Assembly (NCBI GenBank): GCA_002067585.1 | Contig: MVQO01000147.1 | Coordinates: forward strand, 1 to 34,497 | Length of the DNA: 34,497 bases | Source of the DNA: Syntrophorhabdus sp. PtaB.Bin027 | GTDB taxonomy: Bacteria; Desulfobacterota; Syntrophorhabdia; Syntrophorhabdales; Syntrophorhabdaceae | Reading direction: 5' to 3' | In this document: positions 8,100 through 17,305 of the stretch, in pieces | How the letters are laid out: every line of letters starts with the position of its first letter | Numbering within the stretch: position 1 is the first letter of the stretch | Notes under the pieces: model-generated | Seen by the model: the letters and a program-made list of their open reading frames with translations, nothing else | Database searches by the model: none | What the model was told of the DNA's origin: nothing | Program-made: the position numbers and the translations under genes

Positions 8100-8552
8100 A
8101 TGGCTGATTATAGGAATGAACTAACTGAAGGTGAACGGATTCTGTATCAGGCTAAATTACATTGGGTGCTTTTCCTGGGGCCTGCCATGCTTATTGTTCT
8201 CGGTGGGTTATGGATTCCGGCAAAGGGACTAGCCGCCCTTGTGTTTGTTGTAATAGGTTTGGCATGGGGTGTTCTCTCATATAGAAAATATTACAATTCC
8301 TACATTCATGTAACCAATAAAAAAGTTGTCATCTGTACAAGTTTTTTAATGAAAAGGCCCTACAGAATACCTCTCGCAGATATAGGATATGTAGATTTCT
8401 ACCAACCCTCTCTTGGGGCTATACTGAACTTTGGAAAAATTACAATTGTTCACGGCGACAAGTACAAAAGTGTCTTTAGAATGGTGTCATCCCCTGGAAA
8501 TTTGGTAGCAGTATTAAAAGAACAGGTAGCGCTTATACCTAAGAACGCATAA
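8100..8552 (+). CDS. PH-domain membrane protein (bacterial PH/DUF304 type)
   Basis: The protein has 150 residues. The N-terminus has the ELTEGERILYQAKLHW stretch common before bacterial PH domains. Two adjacent membrane helices follow at ~24-57 (with a tight PAKG turn), then a soluble beta-rich part from ~62 containing IHVTNKKVVICTSFL and PLADIGYVDFYQ, typical of bPH2/YdbS-like proteins. The function of such proteins is not established; membrane-stress or lipid-associated roles have been proposed. GAGGAA five bases before the ATG supports the start. The end converges on the CDF transporter gene with only 15 nt between. Confidence 0.75.
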   Translation: MADYRNELTEGERILYQAKLHWVLFLGPAMLIVLGGLWIPAKGLAALVFVVIGLAWGVLSYRKYYNSYIHVTNKKVVICTSFLMKRPYRIPLADIGYVDFYQPSLGAILNFGKITIVHGDKYKSVFRMVSSPGNLVAVLKEQVALIPKNA

Positions 8553-8567
8553 TCCTGTCCTGCTTTG

Positions 8568-9479
8568 TCATGTTTTTCTTCCTAAACGAATTGTGCAGGT
8601 GGCTTCAGTAAGATCACATTCATAATTACACGGTTCGATGTGTATCACTACGTCAGCATTCTTCACCTCTCTTGAGATTTCGCTCTCCAAATTGTTCGCT
8701 AGTTCATGGGCTTCGTCAATTAGAAGTCTTTTACAGAACAGCATATGAAAATCTATATACTTGGTACTCCCGGAATGACGGGTCCGGAGTTTGTGGAATC
8801 CTACAGCTGGAAATGGCATTTCTTGAATAATCCGTTCGATTTCTTTTGTCATCTTTTCTGAAATGCTGGAATCCATAATACCCGATATACCGCTTCTAGC
8901 AATCTTGACTGCCGAGAAAATAATAATGCACCCGATGATAATCGCAAATAATAGATCATAATAAATATTTCCGGTGTAGTGGGTTAAGGCGATTGCAAGA
9001 ATAGCACCGGAGTTTGAAAAAAGGTCGCTTGTATAGTGCAAGGCATCAGCGAGCAAGGCATTCGATCCAGTTTGTTTCCCTATCCGTCTGAGCAGTAAGA
9101 CAATAGCGAAGCTGAGTGCCAGGGAAATGATCATTACGAGGAAGTCGTACAATGAATACGTAATTGTTACCGAATTCATATACGACTCAACTGCTTTATA
9201 GATTATGAAGACGCCTGAAAACACAACCACAACAGACTGTGCCACAGCTGCAAGATCTTCTACCTTGCCGTGGCCATACTGGTGGGAATCATCAGCCGGT
9301 TGTCCTGCCTTTTTGATGGCAAAAAAGTTCATGCCGGACATGAATGTGTCAAGGAGGCTGTCCAGGCTTGATGAAATAATTGCCAGTGAACCCGAAATAA
9401 ACCCAACCGAGAACTTGCTCGATGCAAGGATAAACGCAGTTATAACGGCAAAAAGGGATGTTTTCTGCTTGATGTCCAT
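8568..9479 (-). CDS. Cation diffusion facilitator (FieF-like) metal exporter
   Basis: This 303-residue protein has about six membrane helices in the first ~205 residues and a soluble C-terminal domain. The transport-site residues are visible: D40 and D44 in SSSLDSLLD and H148/D152 in ADALHYTSDLF. The signature HQYGHGKVEDLAA (H66, H70) follows TM2. The C-terminal domain ends with a cysteine-containing tail (EPCNYECDLTEATC) that could add metal ligands. The family exports Zn2+, Fe2+ or Mn2+ from the cytoplasm using a proton gradient. The two-Asp, His-Asp arrangement resembles FieF/YiiP, but metal specificity cannot be set from sequence. No clear ribosome binding site was seen before the ATG. 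Confidence 0.9.
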   Translation of the reverse strand: MDIKQKTSLFAVITAFILASSKFSVGFISGSLAIISSSLDSLLDTFMSGMNFFAIKKAGQPADDSHQYGHGKVEDLAAVAQSVVVVFSGVFIIYKAVESYMNSVTITYSLYDFLVMIISLALSFAIVLLLRRIGKQTGSNALLADALHYTSDLFSNSGAILAIALTHYTGNIYYDLLFAIIIGCIIIFSAVKIARSGISGIMDSSISEKMTKEIERIIQEMPFPAVGFHKLRTRHSGSTKYIDFHMLFCKRLLIDEAHELANNLESEISREVKNADVVIHIEPCNYECDLTEATCTIRLGRKT

Positions 9480-9560
9480 ATTCGAAAGACACTGTAAAGG
9501 CTAGGAGAGTAAATCAAACTCCTTTTTGTATCTCTGCCTGTGATGCAACAGAAAAAAGAC

Positions 9561-10478
9561 TCAGTTATTATAAATTTTCAATGCTTCTTCAACAGTCGCG
9601 CCTTCAACTGTGATGGCAAAAACAGCATTACACATGCGGATAGCATCCTCAAGGGGTTTTTGATGGATGTTCCTGCCTGTTGCATTTCCAGCTGCACCAC
9701 TTATATTAATCTGGTCATGGAGTTCCTGGAGGAAATCTTTTGCATCTTTACTAGAGCCGCCGGCACACACCACCTTTGTCCGGCCTGCAGCTTGTACAGC
9801 TTCCTTGAATATTTCCTTTGATTCCATGCCTTCTTTTTGCGGATAGTTTACTTTGACAAAATCTGCACCAAGGCAAAGAGCTATGCCTGTTGCACCAGCT
9901 ATGAGATGGGGGTCTTTTTCATCGCTCACTGCTTTGCCTCGTGGATAAATCCACAATACTGATATGAGGCCGTGCTGGTGTGCATTATAAACAAGCTGGG
10001 CAGCCTGATGGAGCATCTTAGCTTCATGCTTGCTGCCGAGAAAAATGGTATAACCAATGCCAAGTATCTTGAGCCCACTGTTATCACGAAAATCTATTAC
10101 CTGTTGAAAATCATACCACTCCCCACTGAAAGGGTCAGACTGGGAGGTTTTAACCAAGTCTGTTTTGCTGTTGACTTTAACAAGATAGGGTACAGCAGGG
10201 TAACTCATCCCATATCGGGCGATAATACCTAGTTGAGTTGCAAATACACCGATTTTTGCTTTGCTTGCGATCCGAAAAAGATGTTCAGGATCATTATCGT
10301 CCGCAGGGATACCCTCACCAAAAAAGTCTTTATTCAGATGCTCAACCTTCTGATCCCCCGCAAAGAGCATAAGGTGCCCGCTCTCTCTGGTAATTTCAAG
10401 ATAATTGCGTGTATAAGTTTCCTGAAACGCTTTTGGCACATCCAAAGGCACAATTACATCATTTGCATGTATTTTCAT
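9561..10478 (-). CDS. Class I fructose-bisphosphate aldolase (archaeal/DhnA type, DeoC/FbaB/LsrF family)
   Basis: This 305-residue TIM-barrel aldolase catalyses, by family, the reversible cleavage of fructose-1,6-bisphosphate into dihydroxyacetone phosphate and glyceraldehyde-3-phosphate through a Schiff base. The likely Schiff-base lysine is K209 in GADFVKVNYP. Other family features are the early AGDQKVEH loop, GIGYTIFLGS, WIYPRGKAV and the phosphate-binding CAGGSS and GAAGNATGRN loops. I chose the ATG at 10478 over an upstream TTG because AGGAGG (10485-10490) lies six bases before it. The gene has its own promoter and no operon partner. A related sugar-phosphate aldolase activity is possible. 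Confidence 0.9.
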   Translation of the reverse strand: MKIHANDVIVPLDVPKAFQETYTRNYLEITRESGHLMLFAGDQKVEHLNKDFFGEGIPADDNDPEHLFRIASKAKIGVFATQLGIIARYGMSYPAVPYLVKVNSKTDLVKTSQSDPFSGEWYDFQQVIDFRDNSGLKILGIGYTIFLGSKHEAKMLHQAAQLVYNAHQHGLISVLWIYPRGKAVSDEKDPHLIAGATGIALCLGADFVKVNYPQKEGMESKEIFKEAVQAAGRTKVVCAGGSSKDAKDFLQELHDQINISGAAGNATGRNIHQKPLEDAIRMCNAVFAITVEGATVEEALKIYNN

Positions 10479-10505
10479 CAAAAACCTCCTTTATTGTCTC
10501 TGATA

Positions 10506-10514
10506 AGTATAGCA
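10506..10514 (-). promoter_or_regulatory. Extended -10 promoter for the aldolase gene
   Basis: On the minus strand TGCTATACT fits an extended -10 box (TGnTATAAT) about 15-20 nt upstream of the AGGAGG ribosome binding site. No good -35 hexamer is seen, which an extended -10 can tolerate. Confidence 0.45.
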
Positions 10515-10685
10515 TGTTACATATGATGAAGCCATTCTTCAGCAATGTATGATGAATCTTTATATATTGTTTGCTGCAATCATAGGAACATCTTTGAGGG
10601 GTTTTTCAGTTAAGCCAGAAAATAATCTGACCGCTAGTATAGAAGATAGCCACCATTATTCGGGGTGATTTTCACCATACATACT

Positions 10686-12149
10686 TTACCGTGATGTCAC
10701 ATTCACATAACCAGAATTACCTGAACTGTGATCAAAAGCAAGTAATGTTATACGTTGGTTGGGACGAAGTGATGCAATCATCTGAGAAAATCCTTCTATT
10801 CCACCTACCGATTGGCCGTTTATTTCAAGGATAATGTCTCCCACCTCAAATCCAACCCTACCGAGAGGGCCCTTTTGGTCCACGAATGTTACTAATACCC
10901 CTTCATTAATGTTCAACCGGAACTTGTCAGCTTCTTTCTGAGTTAATGATCTCACATCGACCCCGAGTCGTTCACGGACAGACGTGCTGAGTGCTTTAAC
11001 CGCATCTTTTGAATCTCCTATTCGGACAGTGGCTTCTTGCTTCCTTCCTCCACGGAGAATTACCATTCGAATGTCCTTGCCGATTGGACTCAATGAGATT
11101 TCATTTCGCAGTGTTGCAGCATTGGAGACCTCTTTACCTTGAAATGCTATTACAACATCATTCTTTTTGATACCTGCCTTGTCCGCCGGACCACCTTTTA
11201 CAACATCTCCAATGAGTATGCCCTTTCTGGTTTCTGTGGCAAGATTCTTTGCACTTTCAGGGGTCAAGTCCTGAGCGCTTATGCCAATCCATCCCCGTTC
11301 AACTTTTCCATGGGCAATAAGGAGTCTTGCCACATGTCGGGAAATATTGCTTGGGATTGACAGACCAATCCCTTCAAACCCACCTGAGCCTGAAACAATG
11401 ATGGTATTTACTCCAACAACGTCGCCCCGAAGGTTGAGAAGTGGGCCACCGCTGTTACCAGGGTTGATGGCAGCATCAGTCTGTAAAAAATCCTGGTAGC
11501 TGGAAGGGTCTGTGATTCCTCGCCTATGCTTGGCGCTAATGATGCCTTGGGTGACTGTCTGATCCAATCCCCTGGGATGACCTATGGCTACAACCCATTC
11601 ACCAACCTCCACCTTGTCTGAATCACCAAAAGTCACAAAGGGAAGCGGTTCCTTTGCCGATATTTTAATGACTGCAAGGTCTGTTTTAGGATCAGACCCA
11701 ACTAACTTGGCGTGAAATGAACTCCCGTCTGAAAGGAGTACATCAATCTTGTCTGCATTACCTACAACGTGATAGTTGGTTAGAACATGCCCCTGACTGT
11801 CAATGATCATGCCTGTGCCAAGGCCCCTTGTTTCTCTTTTAAATTTTCGTGGCCCTTGTGGTATGCCAAAAAAACGACGAAAGAATGGGTCATCATTAAA
11901 TGGAAGTGAAGGGGTTGCCACTTCTTGTTGTCCCGTTACCCCAATGTGAACAACTGCAGGTATATTTTTCTTTGCTACTTGAATGATGGCCGTGCTTAAT
12001 TCTATTGGGGATTTTACTCGCTCAATACCCGGTGAAAAACCAGGCACGGTAATGAACATTAAAAACCATGCAAATGAAAAAACAATAATTATTTTATTTT
12101 GTTTTCTGTAAAAAAAAGACTGTGCATGTAACACTTCCACATCCTCCAT
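10686..12149 (-). CDS. DegP/HtrA-family periplasmic serine protease
   Basis: The protein has 487 residues. A membrane segment at ~18-38 acts as signal peptide or anchor. A trypsin-like domain follows with the catalytic triad H127 (TNYHVV), D157 (KTDLAV) and S233 (NPGNSGGPL). Two PDZ domains lie at ~270-375 and ~385-480, the second containing the GFEVGDIILEINGQ segment. It degrades or refolds misfolded envelope proteins in the periplasm. It lies 54 nt after two M16 peptidase genes on the same strand, so the three probably form an envelope proteolysis operon. The first ~10 residues are polar and an internal start is possible, but the order of domains is clear. Confidence 0.95.
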   Translation of the reverse strand: MEDVEVLHAQSFFYRKQNKIIIVFSFAWFLMFITVPGFSPGIERVKSPIELSTAIIQVAKKNIPAVVHIGVTGQQEVATPSLPFNDDPFFRRFFGIPQGPRKFKRETRGLGTGMIIDSQGHVLTNYHVVGNADKIDVLLSDGSSFHAKLVGSDPKTDLAVIKISAKEPLPFVTFGDSDKVEVGEWVVAIGHPRGLDQTVTQGIISAKHRRGITDPSSYQDFLQTDAAINPGNSGGPLLNLRGDVVGVNTIIVSGSGGFEGIGLSIPSNISRHVARLLIAHGKVERGWIGISAQDLTPESAKNLATETRKGILIGDVVKGGPADKAGIKKNDVVIAFQGKEVSNAATLRNEISLSPIGKDIRMVILRGGRKQEATVRIGDSKDAVKALSTSVRERLGVDVRSLTQKEADKFRLNINEGVLVTFVDQKGPLGRVGFEVGDIILEINGQSVGGIEGFSQMIASLRPNQRITLLAFDHSSGNSGYVNVTSR

Positions 12150-12203
12150 GTTGTTAAAAATAGTGTTATACCCTAAACCGAATTGTGTCAGGATTGTTAA
12201 GAT

Positions 12204-13550
12204 TTACTTTCTGAATCTTCCCTCCTTGAGATTTCCAACAATTACGAGGGTATAATTGTACGGGTTAAGATATTTCTTTGCAACCCGTTGAACATCTTCC
12301 TTTGTAACAGCCATGATACAGGACACATAATTATGGGCGTAATCTTCTCCTAGGCCATAAAACTCCACCTGAGCGAGAAAACCTGCAAGTTTGGCTTGGG
12401 TGTCTAGCTGCAAAGGGAAGCTTCCTGTCAGGTATTTGCGGGCACCCTCCAGTTCAATATCGGTCACCGGCTCTTTCTGTAACTTCTTTATTTCTTCGAG
12501 AACGATGGATATGGCTTCTTGGGCTGAATCATTCTTTGTCTGGAGGCTGACCAAAAACGACCCGACACGCTTCTTGAAATGAAAGGTGCTGCGAATAGAA
12601 TATGCTAAACCCCGTTTTGCCCTGATTTCAGTTAAAAGTCTTGACGAAAAGCCGCCGCCAAGAATATAGTTCGTCACTATCATGGGAAAGAAGTCAGGGT
12701 TATTTCTTTGTGGTGCAAGGTTACCCAAGGTAATATTAGCCTGGCTTATTGCCCTCTCTAAGGTGAGTATCTTAGTGTTTTGTGCAGACGGTTGTTTATG
12801 TGAAGTCGGGAGAACATTTCCTGCAGGCCATGCTTCAAGCCTGCTCATAAGGTCCATTTTGATCTCATTTAGACTGATATCACCCGTTATTACCAAAATG
12901 GCCCTGTTGGGACGAACATATGAGCTGTGAAATGCTGCAAGATCATTGCGTGTTAATTTTAAAATTGACTCCTCTGTTCCTATAACTGGATGACCATAGG
13001 GGGTACCGGCGAATAGAGTTTTGAAAAATTCCCGTTCCGAAAGTTCTTTGGGATCTTCTTCAACAGATTTAATGATACCAAGCGTTCTCTGTATCTCGCT
13101 ATGGAATTCGTCCTTAGGAAAGACCGGTAGTGTAATAGCGTCCATAAAAAGATGGAATCCTTGAAAAAGATCCCTTTTCAACACCTTAAAACCCACAGTG
13201 ATGTAATCTTTACTGCTGTCCGTATGGAGATTGGCGCCCATAAAATCCAAAAGCTCGTTCATTTGTTTGGATGTATGTTTTATGGTGCCGTGAAGAAGCC
13301 CTTTTGCAGTTAGGTAGGAAAGCCCTTCTTTGTTTGGCGGGTCGAAGCGTGAGCCGCCATCAATTATTAATTGAAATGTCACAAAGGGAAGGGAGTGAGC
13401 CTCGCTCACAATGAGACGAAGGCCGTTCTGAAGACTCATCCGTTCTGTAGGAGGAAGAGAAAAAGAATGACTGGGAAACAATATCAGGAAGAAAATAAAG
13501 TTTAACGGCCACCAGTATGGACTCAATCTTCGCGGTTTAACGTTGTTCAC
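12204..13550 (-). CDS. M16-family peptidase homologue lacking the zinc site
   Basis: This 448-residue protein has an N-terminal signal sequence (hydrophobic ~14-31) and two M16 half-domains. The position where active members have H-x-x-E-H reads YLTAKGLLHG, so the zinc ligands are absent. It keeps the substrate-contact region GGGFSSRLLTEIR followed by RGLAYS, with the conserved Arg and Tyr of the C-terminal half. This is the expected form of the non-catalytic partner in a heterodimeric M16 peptidase. Its start overlaps the end of the catalytic partner gene by 4 nt, which supports a complex. The proposed site is the periplasm, degrading peptides. Confidence 0.9.
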   Translation of the reverse strand: MNNVKPRRLSPYWWPLNFIFFLILFPSHSFSLPPTERMSLQNGLRLIVSEAHSLPFVTFQLIIDGGSRFDPPNKEGLSYLTAKGLLHGTIKHTSKQMNELLDFMGANLHTDSSKDYITVGFKVLKRDLFQGFHLFMDAITLPVFPKDEFHSEIQRTLGIIKSVEEDPKELSEREFFKTLFAGTPYGHPVIGTEESILKLTRNDLAAFHSSYVRPNRAILVITGDISLNEIKMDLMSRLEAWPAGNVLPTSHKQPSAQNTKILTLERAISQANITLGNLAPQRNNPDFFPMIVTNYILGGGFSSRLLTEIRAKRGLAYSIRSTFHFKKRVGSFLVSLQTKNDSAQEAISIVLEEIKKLQKEPVTDIELEGARKYLTGSFPLQLDTQAKLAGFLAQVEFYGLGEDYAHNYVSCIMAVTKEDVQRVAKKYLNPYNYTLVIVGNLKEGRFRK

Positions 13551-14956
13551 CTGGTGTATTCCTCCTCCACGATAAGATTTTTAGAGTTGTTCGATTCTAT
13601 GTTTTGTGGAGGCAGTGGTATGAAATAGCCCACAGTTCTGTTTTCTGGAATCATGTATTGACGGGCAACCCTTAGAATATCATTGGGTGTTACACGATGA
13701 ATAGCGGGAATATAATCATCAATGCATCTCCAGGTTGCAGCTATTTCATTCCTAGCGAGGACCATTGCCTGATTAAAAACTGAATCCTGACTATAGATAA
13801 AGCCCGCTTCCAATTGATTCTTGACTTTATTCAGCTCTTCCATTGCAACGGGTTCGGTTTGAAGCCTTATAATCTCTTCATCTATAGCTTTTTCCAATGT
13901 TGTCAAGTCCTTTTCAACTAACACTTCCGCAGAGATGAAAAAGAGGCCTGGGTCGAAAGAAGTAAGAGAAAAATCTGCATAAGCCCTGAGCGCGATTTGT
14001 TTTTCTCTTACAAGACGATCATAGAAGCGTGAGCTTTTTCCTGATGAGAGTATTCCCTCGATGACCTCGAGAACATAACCATCGGCATTTTGCAGATTCG
14101 GGACATGATAGCCAATCATCAGCGCAGGTACAAGGCCTTCTCGTTTTATGACTATCCGCCTTTCACCTTTTTGAATTGGTTCACGACTTACAACCTGTTG
14201 TGGAGCTTGAGTTGAAGGAAGACAGCCAAATGCTTTTTCGATCTTAGGAAGTAAATCCTGTCGGGAAAAATCACCGACCACTATAAGAAAGGCATTTGCA
14301 GGTACGTAATAACGATGATAGTAGTCCAATGCATCTGAAACGGTAAGCCCCTCAAGGTCCTCCATCCAGCCTATGACCGGCCAGTGGTATGGATGAACCT
14401 GGTATGCTGTTGCCGCCATCTGTTCATATAAGTATGCCTGAGGGTTATTCTCCGTGCGCAGTCTGCGCTCCTCAATGACAACCTTTTTTTCTGTTGCGAA
14501 CTTTTTTTCATCAAATGTGGCATTTTGCATTCTGTCTGCTTCAAGCTCCAAGGGAATTGCAACGCGTTCTGCACAGATGTTAACAAAATATGCAGTGTAA
14601 TCATGAGAGGTAAATGCATTGCTTTTTCCGCCGTTTTCTTCAATCATGCGGACAAATTGCTCAGCACTGAACCGTTTGCTGCCTCTGAACATCATGTGTT
14701 CAAGAAGATGCGATAGGCCTGTTTTCCCCCAGGTTTCATTACGTGAACCGACGCGGTACCAGACTTGCACAGTTACTACTGGTGCCTTGTGATTTTCAAG
14801 AAGGATAACCTTCAGTCCATTGCTCAGAATTGCTTCGAAAGTTTTATTTCCCGAACTTTCCTCTGCGAAAGATACAGAAGGGTGAGATGAAAGAGCAGCA
14901 ACTAGAAATACCCAGTATACTGTCGAGAAAAAAACTGATTGTTTCTTTTTATTCAT
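13547..14956 (-). CDS. M16-family zinc metallopeptidase, catalytic subunit
   Basis: From the chosen ATG at 14956 the protein has 469 residues and starts with a good signal peptide (MNKKKQSVFF, hydrophobic core, then an SFAEE cleavage-like region). The inverted zinc motif is present: H83-L-L-E86-H87, with a distal glutamate in VVIEERRLRTEN about 76 residues later. The second half carries the GKSSRFYDRLVREKQIA segment. It is a periplasmic zinc peptidase of the pitrilysin/processing-peptidase type. An upstream TTG (14989) extends the frame by 11 residues but would spoil the signal peptide. It is the first gene of the M16-M16-DegP set. Confidence 0.92.
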   Translation of the reverse strand: MNKKKQSVFFSTVYWVFLVAALSSHPSVSFAEESSGNKTFEAILSNGLKVILLENHKAPVVTVQVWYRVGSRNETWGKTGLSHLLEHMMFRGSKRFSAEQFVRMIEENGGKSNAFTSHDYTAYFVNICAERVAIPLELEADRMQNATFDEKKFATEKKVVIEERRLRTENNPQAYLYEQMAATAYQVHPYHWPVIGWMEDLEGLTVSDALDYYHRYYVPANAFLIVVGDFSRQDLLPKIEKAFGCLPSTQAPQQVVSREPIQKGERRIVIKREGLVPALMIGYHVPNLQNADGYVLEVIEGILSSGKSSRFYDRLVREKQIALRAYADFSLTSFDPGLFFISAEVLVEKDLTTLEKAIDEEIIRLQTEPVAMEELNKVKNQLEAGFIYSQDSVFNQAMVLARNEIAATWRCIDDYIPAIHRVTPNDILRVARQYMIPENRTVGYFIPLPPQNIESNNSKNLIVEEEYTR

Positions 14957-15064
14957 CACGCTACCCAAACACAGCCTCTGTTGTGCCAATTGTCAATCAA
15001 AACAAGAGGTTTTCAACCCCAAAATAGATTGAATTAACAATTTTTGCTCATGATTATGAGAAAC

Positions 15065-15640
15065 CTATTTCAGCCTGCCTTCTACCACTGCCCAGTCGAT
15101 GTTCTTGAAGAAGGCATTGATATAGTTTGTCCGCCCGAGGCCATAGTCAATCATGAAAGCGTGCTCAAAAACATCGAGAACCAGTAAGGGACTGCACCCC
15201 GTAGGGTGTCCTGCGTCGTGTTCATTAATCCAGAAATTAATCAATCTTCCGTTAGTATTGTCCTGGTAAAGTACCGCCCATCCAATTCCCCTCATTGATC
15301 CGACTGCTCGGAATGCCTTTTCCCATGTTTCATAGCTTCCAAAATCTTCAGCCATTTTTTTGGACAGTTTCCCATCTTTGTTGAGAGAGGCTTTCCCGCC
15401 CATATTCTCAAAATAATACTCGTGAAGTCTCATGCCATTAAACTCCCAGCCCATCCTTCTCTTCAATTCTGCCCATTCAGGGGTGTTTTCTTTATTTTCC
15501 TTCAGCATTTGGGCAAGTAATTCAATGATTTTATTTGTGTTTGTCACATATCCCTGATAGAGAGTAAAGTGATTTTTGAGAAGGGTATCGCTCAATCCCT
15601 CCATGCCGATAAGCTTTGAGTAGTCCTTTGCTGTATACAT
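15065..15640 (-). CDS. Fe/Mn superoxide dismutase (divergent)
   Basis: The protein has 191 residues. Its metal ligands are assigned as H24 (LLKNHFTLYQGYV), H73 (MRLHEYYF), D156 and H160 (LDVFEHAF). The usual D-x-W-E-H-A-Y signature has Phe instead of Trp and Phe instead of Tyr, so the second shell is unusual. No signal peptide is seen, so it is cytoplasmic and would remove superoxide, useful to an anaerobe exposed to oxygen. A GGGAGG ribosome binding site lies just upstream of the ATG. It stands alone, flanked by non-coding DNA on its upstream side. Activity with the altered site is likely but not assured. Confidence 0.88.
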   Translation of the reverse strand: MYTAKDYSKLIGMEGLSDTLLKNHFTLYQGYVTNTNKIIELLAQMLKENKENTPEWAELKRRMGWEFNGMRLHEYYFENMGGKASLNKDGKLSKKMAEDFGSYETWEKAFRAVGSMRGIGWAVLYQDNTNGRLINFWINEHDAGHPTGCSPLLVLDVFEHAFMIDYGLGRTNYINAFFKNIDWAVVEGRLK

Positions 15641-16538
15641 AATTCATACCTCCCAGTAAAATTGTATGTGTTAGACATTCAGCAATACACTCGTTCCAGT
15701 TTAAAATTCACACCAATATAGTGTGGTAACAACATTACTTTGTCAAGGAGGGTTAAGGTGCTTTCAAGCAGGAAACAGTTTTATGTCTCATCAGTAAATA
15801 TTGTTATAATGAGAGAGCAGACGGAATGGTAAAAAAGAACACAGATTTGGATAGCTAGATCAGAAACCAATCATATTACAGTGTAATTCACAGTGACTTT
15901 ATATCTAAAATTGTTCCCTCAAAACCGGATGATATGGCTACACAATGAGACTAAGAAAGGGGAAGCTAATTTCAGATTCCCTCGAGGAATATCCGAAGCT
16001 ACCGAAGCATCTATATTTATGGAGTTTAGAATATAATCATGCTGATTTAGAAGAAAGTCAAAATTTCTTAAGGATTTCCAGCATGGGCGAAAAGAATACT
16101 CGACTGGCATAGAAAAGAAAGTATGACATGATTCCATTCCCCGTAGGATTAGAAGATGCAAATACTCGCAATAGTTGTCGGAATGTAGTGTAAATAGAGA
16201 TGGTCAAGTCAGACAAGATATATGGATACTTGTGGATGTGGCGGGTAAAGAAGATATTAGAATGTATAGAATCTCCAGAGGAAGCCGTGGGATGCTATTT
16301 TATTTAATGATAGATATGAGCTCCATGACTGAAGATTGAAACGGTTTTGCCCGGATAGTATGGAATGTTGGCAAGGTCCTCGATCACCCATGGTACGAAT
16401 GGAATGTCTTTGGTAAAACCAGGTACATGGGTTATAATGAGTGCAGGTCAAAATTCAATGTATATTCCTGCATAGAGCGGGTTGATGCTTTTAGTCTAAT
16501 TATAGTGTTTTCAAATTTTAACGTGATGGAGGATTACC
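15641..16538. other. 900-bp gap with broken open frames
   Basis: No recognisable gene. A plus-strand frame opens at 15945 (ATG) for 56 codons and resembles no family I know. A second plus-strand frame runs from 16175 to 16567 interrupted by a single TGA at 16337-16339, and its tail overlaps the start of the next gene in another frame. Both could be remnants of a lost gene or chance. No insertion sequence ends or structured RNA stood out. Confidence 0.4.
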
Positions 16539-17021
16539 ATGATGTGGAGCTGGAAACTTATCTATGAGGATGAAACCTTCAATCTCTTTTGCGATATAGA
16601 CAATGTTGCGGGTTCTGAGGAATTTGATAATGGCATATTTCCATCTGCTGATTGTTATAGGCCTCTCCCGGAAAAGATTGTCCTGTGGGTATCTATTGGT
16701 ATTAAAGACAAGTCAGTCCTCAAGGACTATGTAGAGCGCAGAAAGCAGTCAGGGCTTTCATTCGAAGGCTATAATGATTTTTCGCATACACTCGGTGTTG
16801 TGGAGTTTGATGCAGAAAACAGGCTCTATCGAGTTATTCCAGCTGTGGACCTTGATACGAGAGACCAACAATTGGGAACCTCATCACTTCTTGATGGAAA
16901 GAAGGCTTCACTTCTCAAAGGCATCAAGAGCGATTGGTCAAAAATTGAATCTCCAAGAACCAGTAAGGCAATCAAATCACTTTACCATTTCTTTTATACC
17001 CCTGCCTCTTTGAGTGCCTGA
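16539..17021 (+). CDS. Conserved-looking protein of unknown function
   Basis: The 160-residue protein is soluble and acidic, with no signal peptide or membrane segment. The opening W-x-L-I-Y-E-D ... F-C-D-I-D pattern, the later EKIVLWVSIGIKDKSVL, and the closing ALT-type WSKIESPRTSKAIKSLYHFF resemble small proteins that start with a W-containing beta strand and end in a short helix (somewhat like surface-adhesin E-type proteins), but I cannot name a family. GGAGG six bases before the ATG makes it a credible gene. The neighbours give no functional hint: it is separated from copA by 284 bases. Confidence 0.6.
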   Translation: MMWSWKLIYEDETFNLFCDIDNVAGSEEFDNGIFPSADCYRPLPEKIVLWVSIGIKDKSVLKDYVERRKQSGLSFEGYNDFSHTLGVVEFDAENRLYRVIPAVDLDTRDQQLGTSSLLDGKKASLLKGIKSDWSKIESPRTSKAIKSLYHFFYTPASLSA

Positions 17022-17241
17022 TTTTATAAAATAATTCCTGGCTAGGGCTTATGTCACCTACACTGCCGGCACACCCTCAATAGCCCCTCGTTGTCGCCTC
17101 GACGATCATAGACAGCTTCCCGGAAGAAGCGTACGTCAAGGAAGGGATAGGGTTCCTGAGGGGGGGTGAATGTTGCTTTTTTGAAACAGGCAACATCAAT
17201 GTTTCTGCTTCACAGGGATGTCCGCGAGTATTGGCATTACG

Positions 17242-17270
17242 TTGTCATTTAGCCCATCCTGCTTTATATT
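17242..17270 (+). promoter_or_regulatory. Sigma-70-type promoter of copA
   Basis: TTGTCA at 17242-17247 and TATATT at 17265-17270 are separated by 17 bases; each matches the consensus at five of six positions. The spacing is normal, not the 19-20 bp seen at MerR/CueR-controlled promoters, and no clear dyad was seen. Confidence 0.6.
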
Positions 17271-17305
17271 TTGAAAGTTGAATTACTACACAACGAGAGG
17301 GTCAA

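Noticed and set aside
15919..16451. Two minus-strand frames in the gap after the SOD gene
   Set aside because: Short, cysteine- and histidine-rich translations without family resemblance or ribosome binding sites.
17242..17270. CueR/MerR-type operator at the copA promoter
   Set aside because: The spacer is 17 bp and there is no clear dyad between the boxes.
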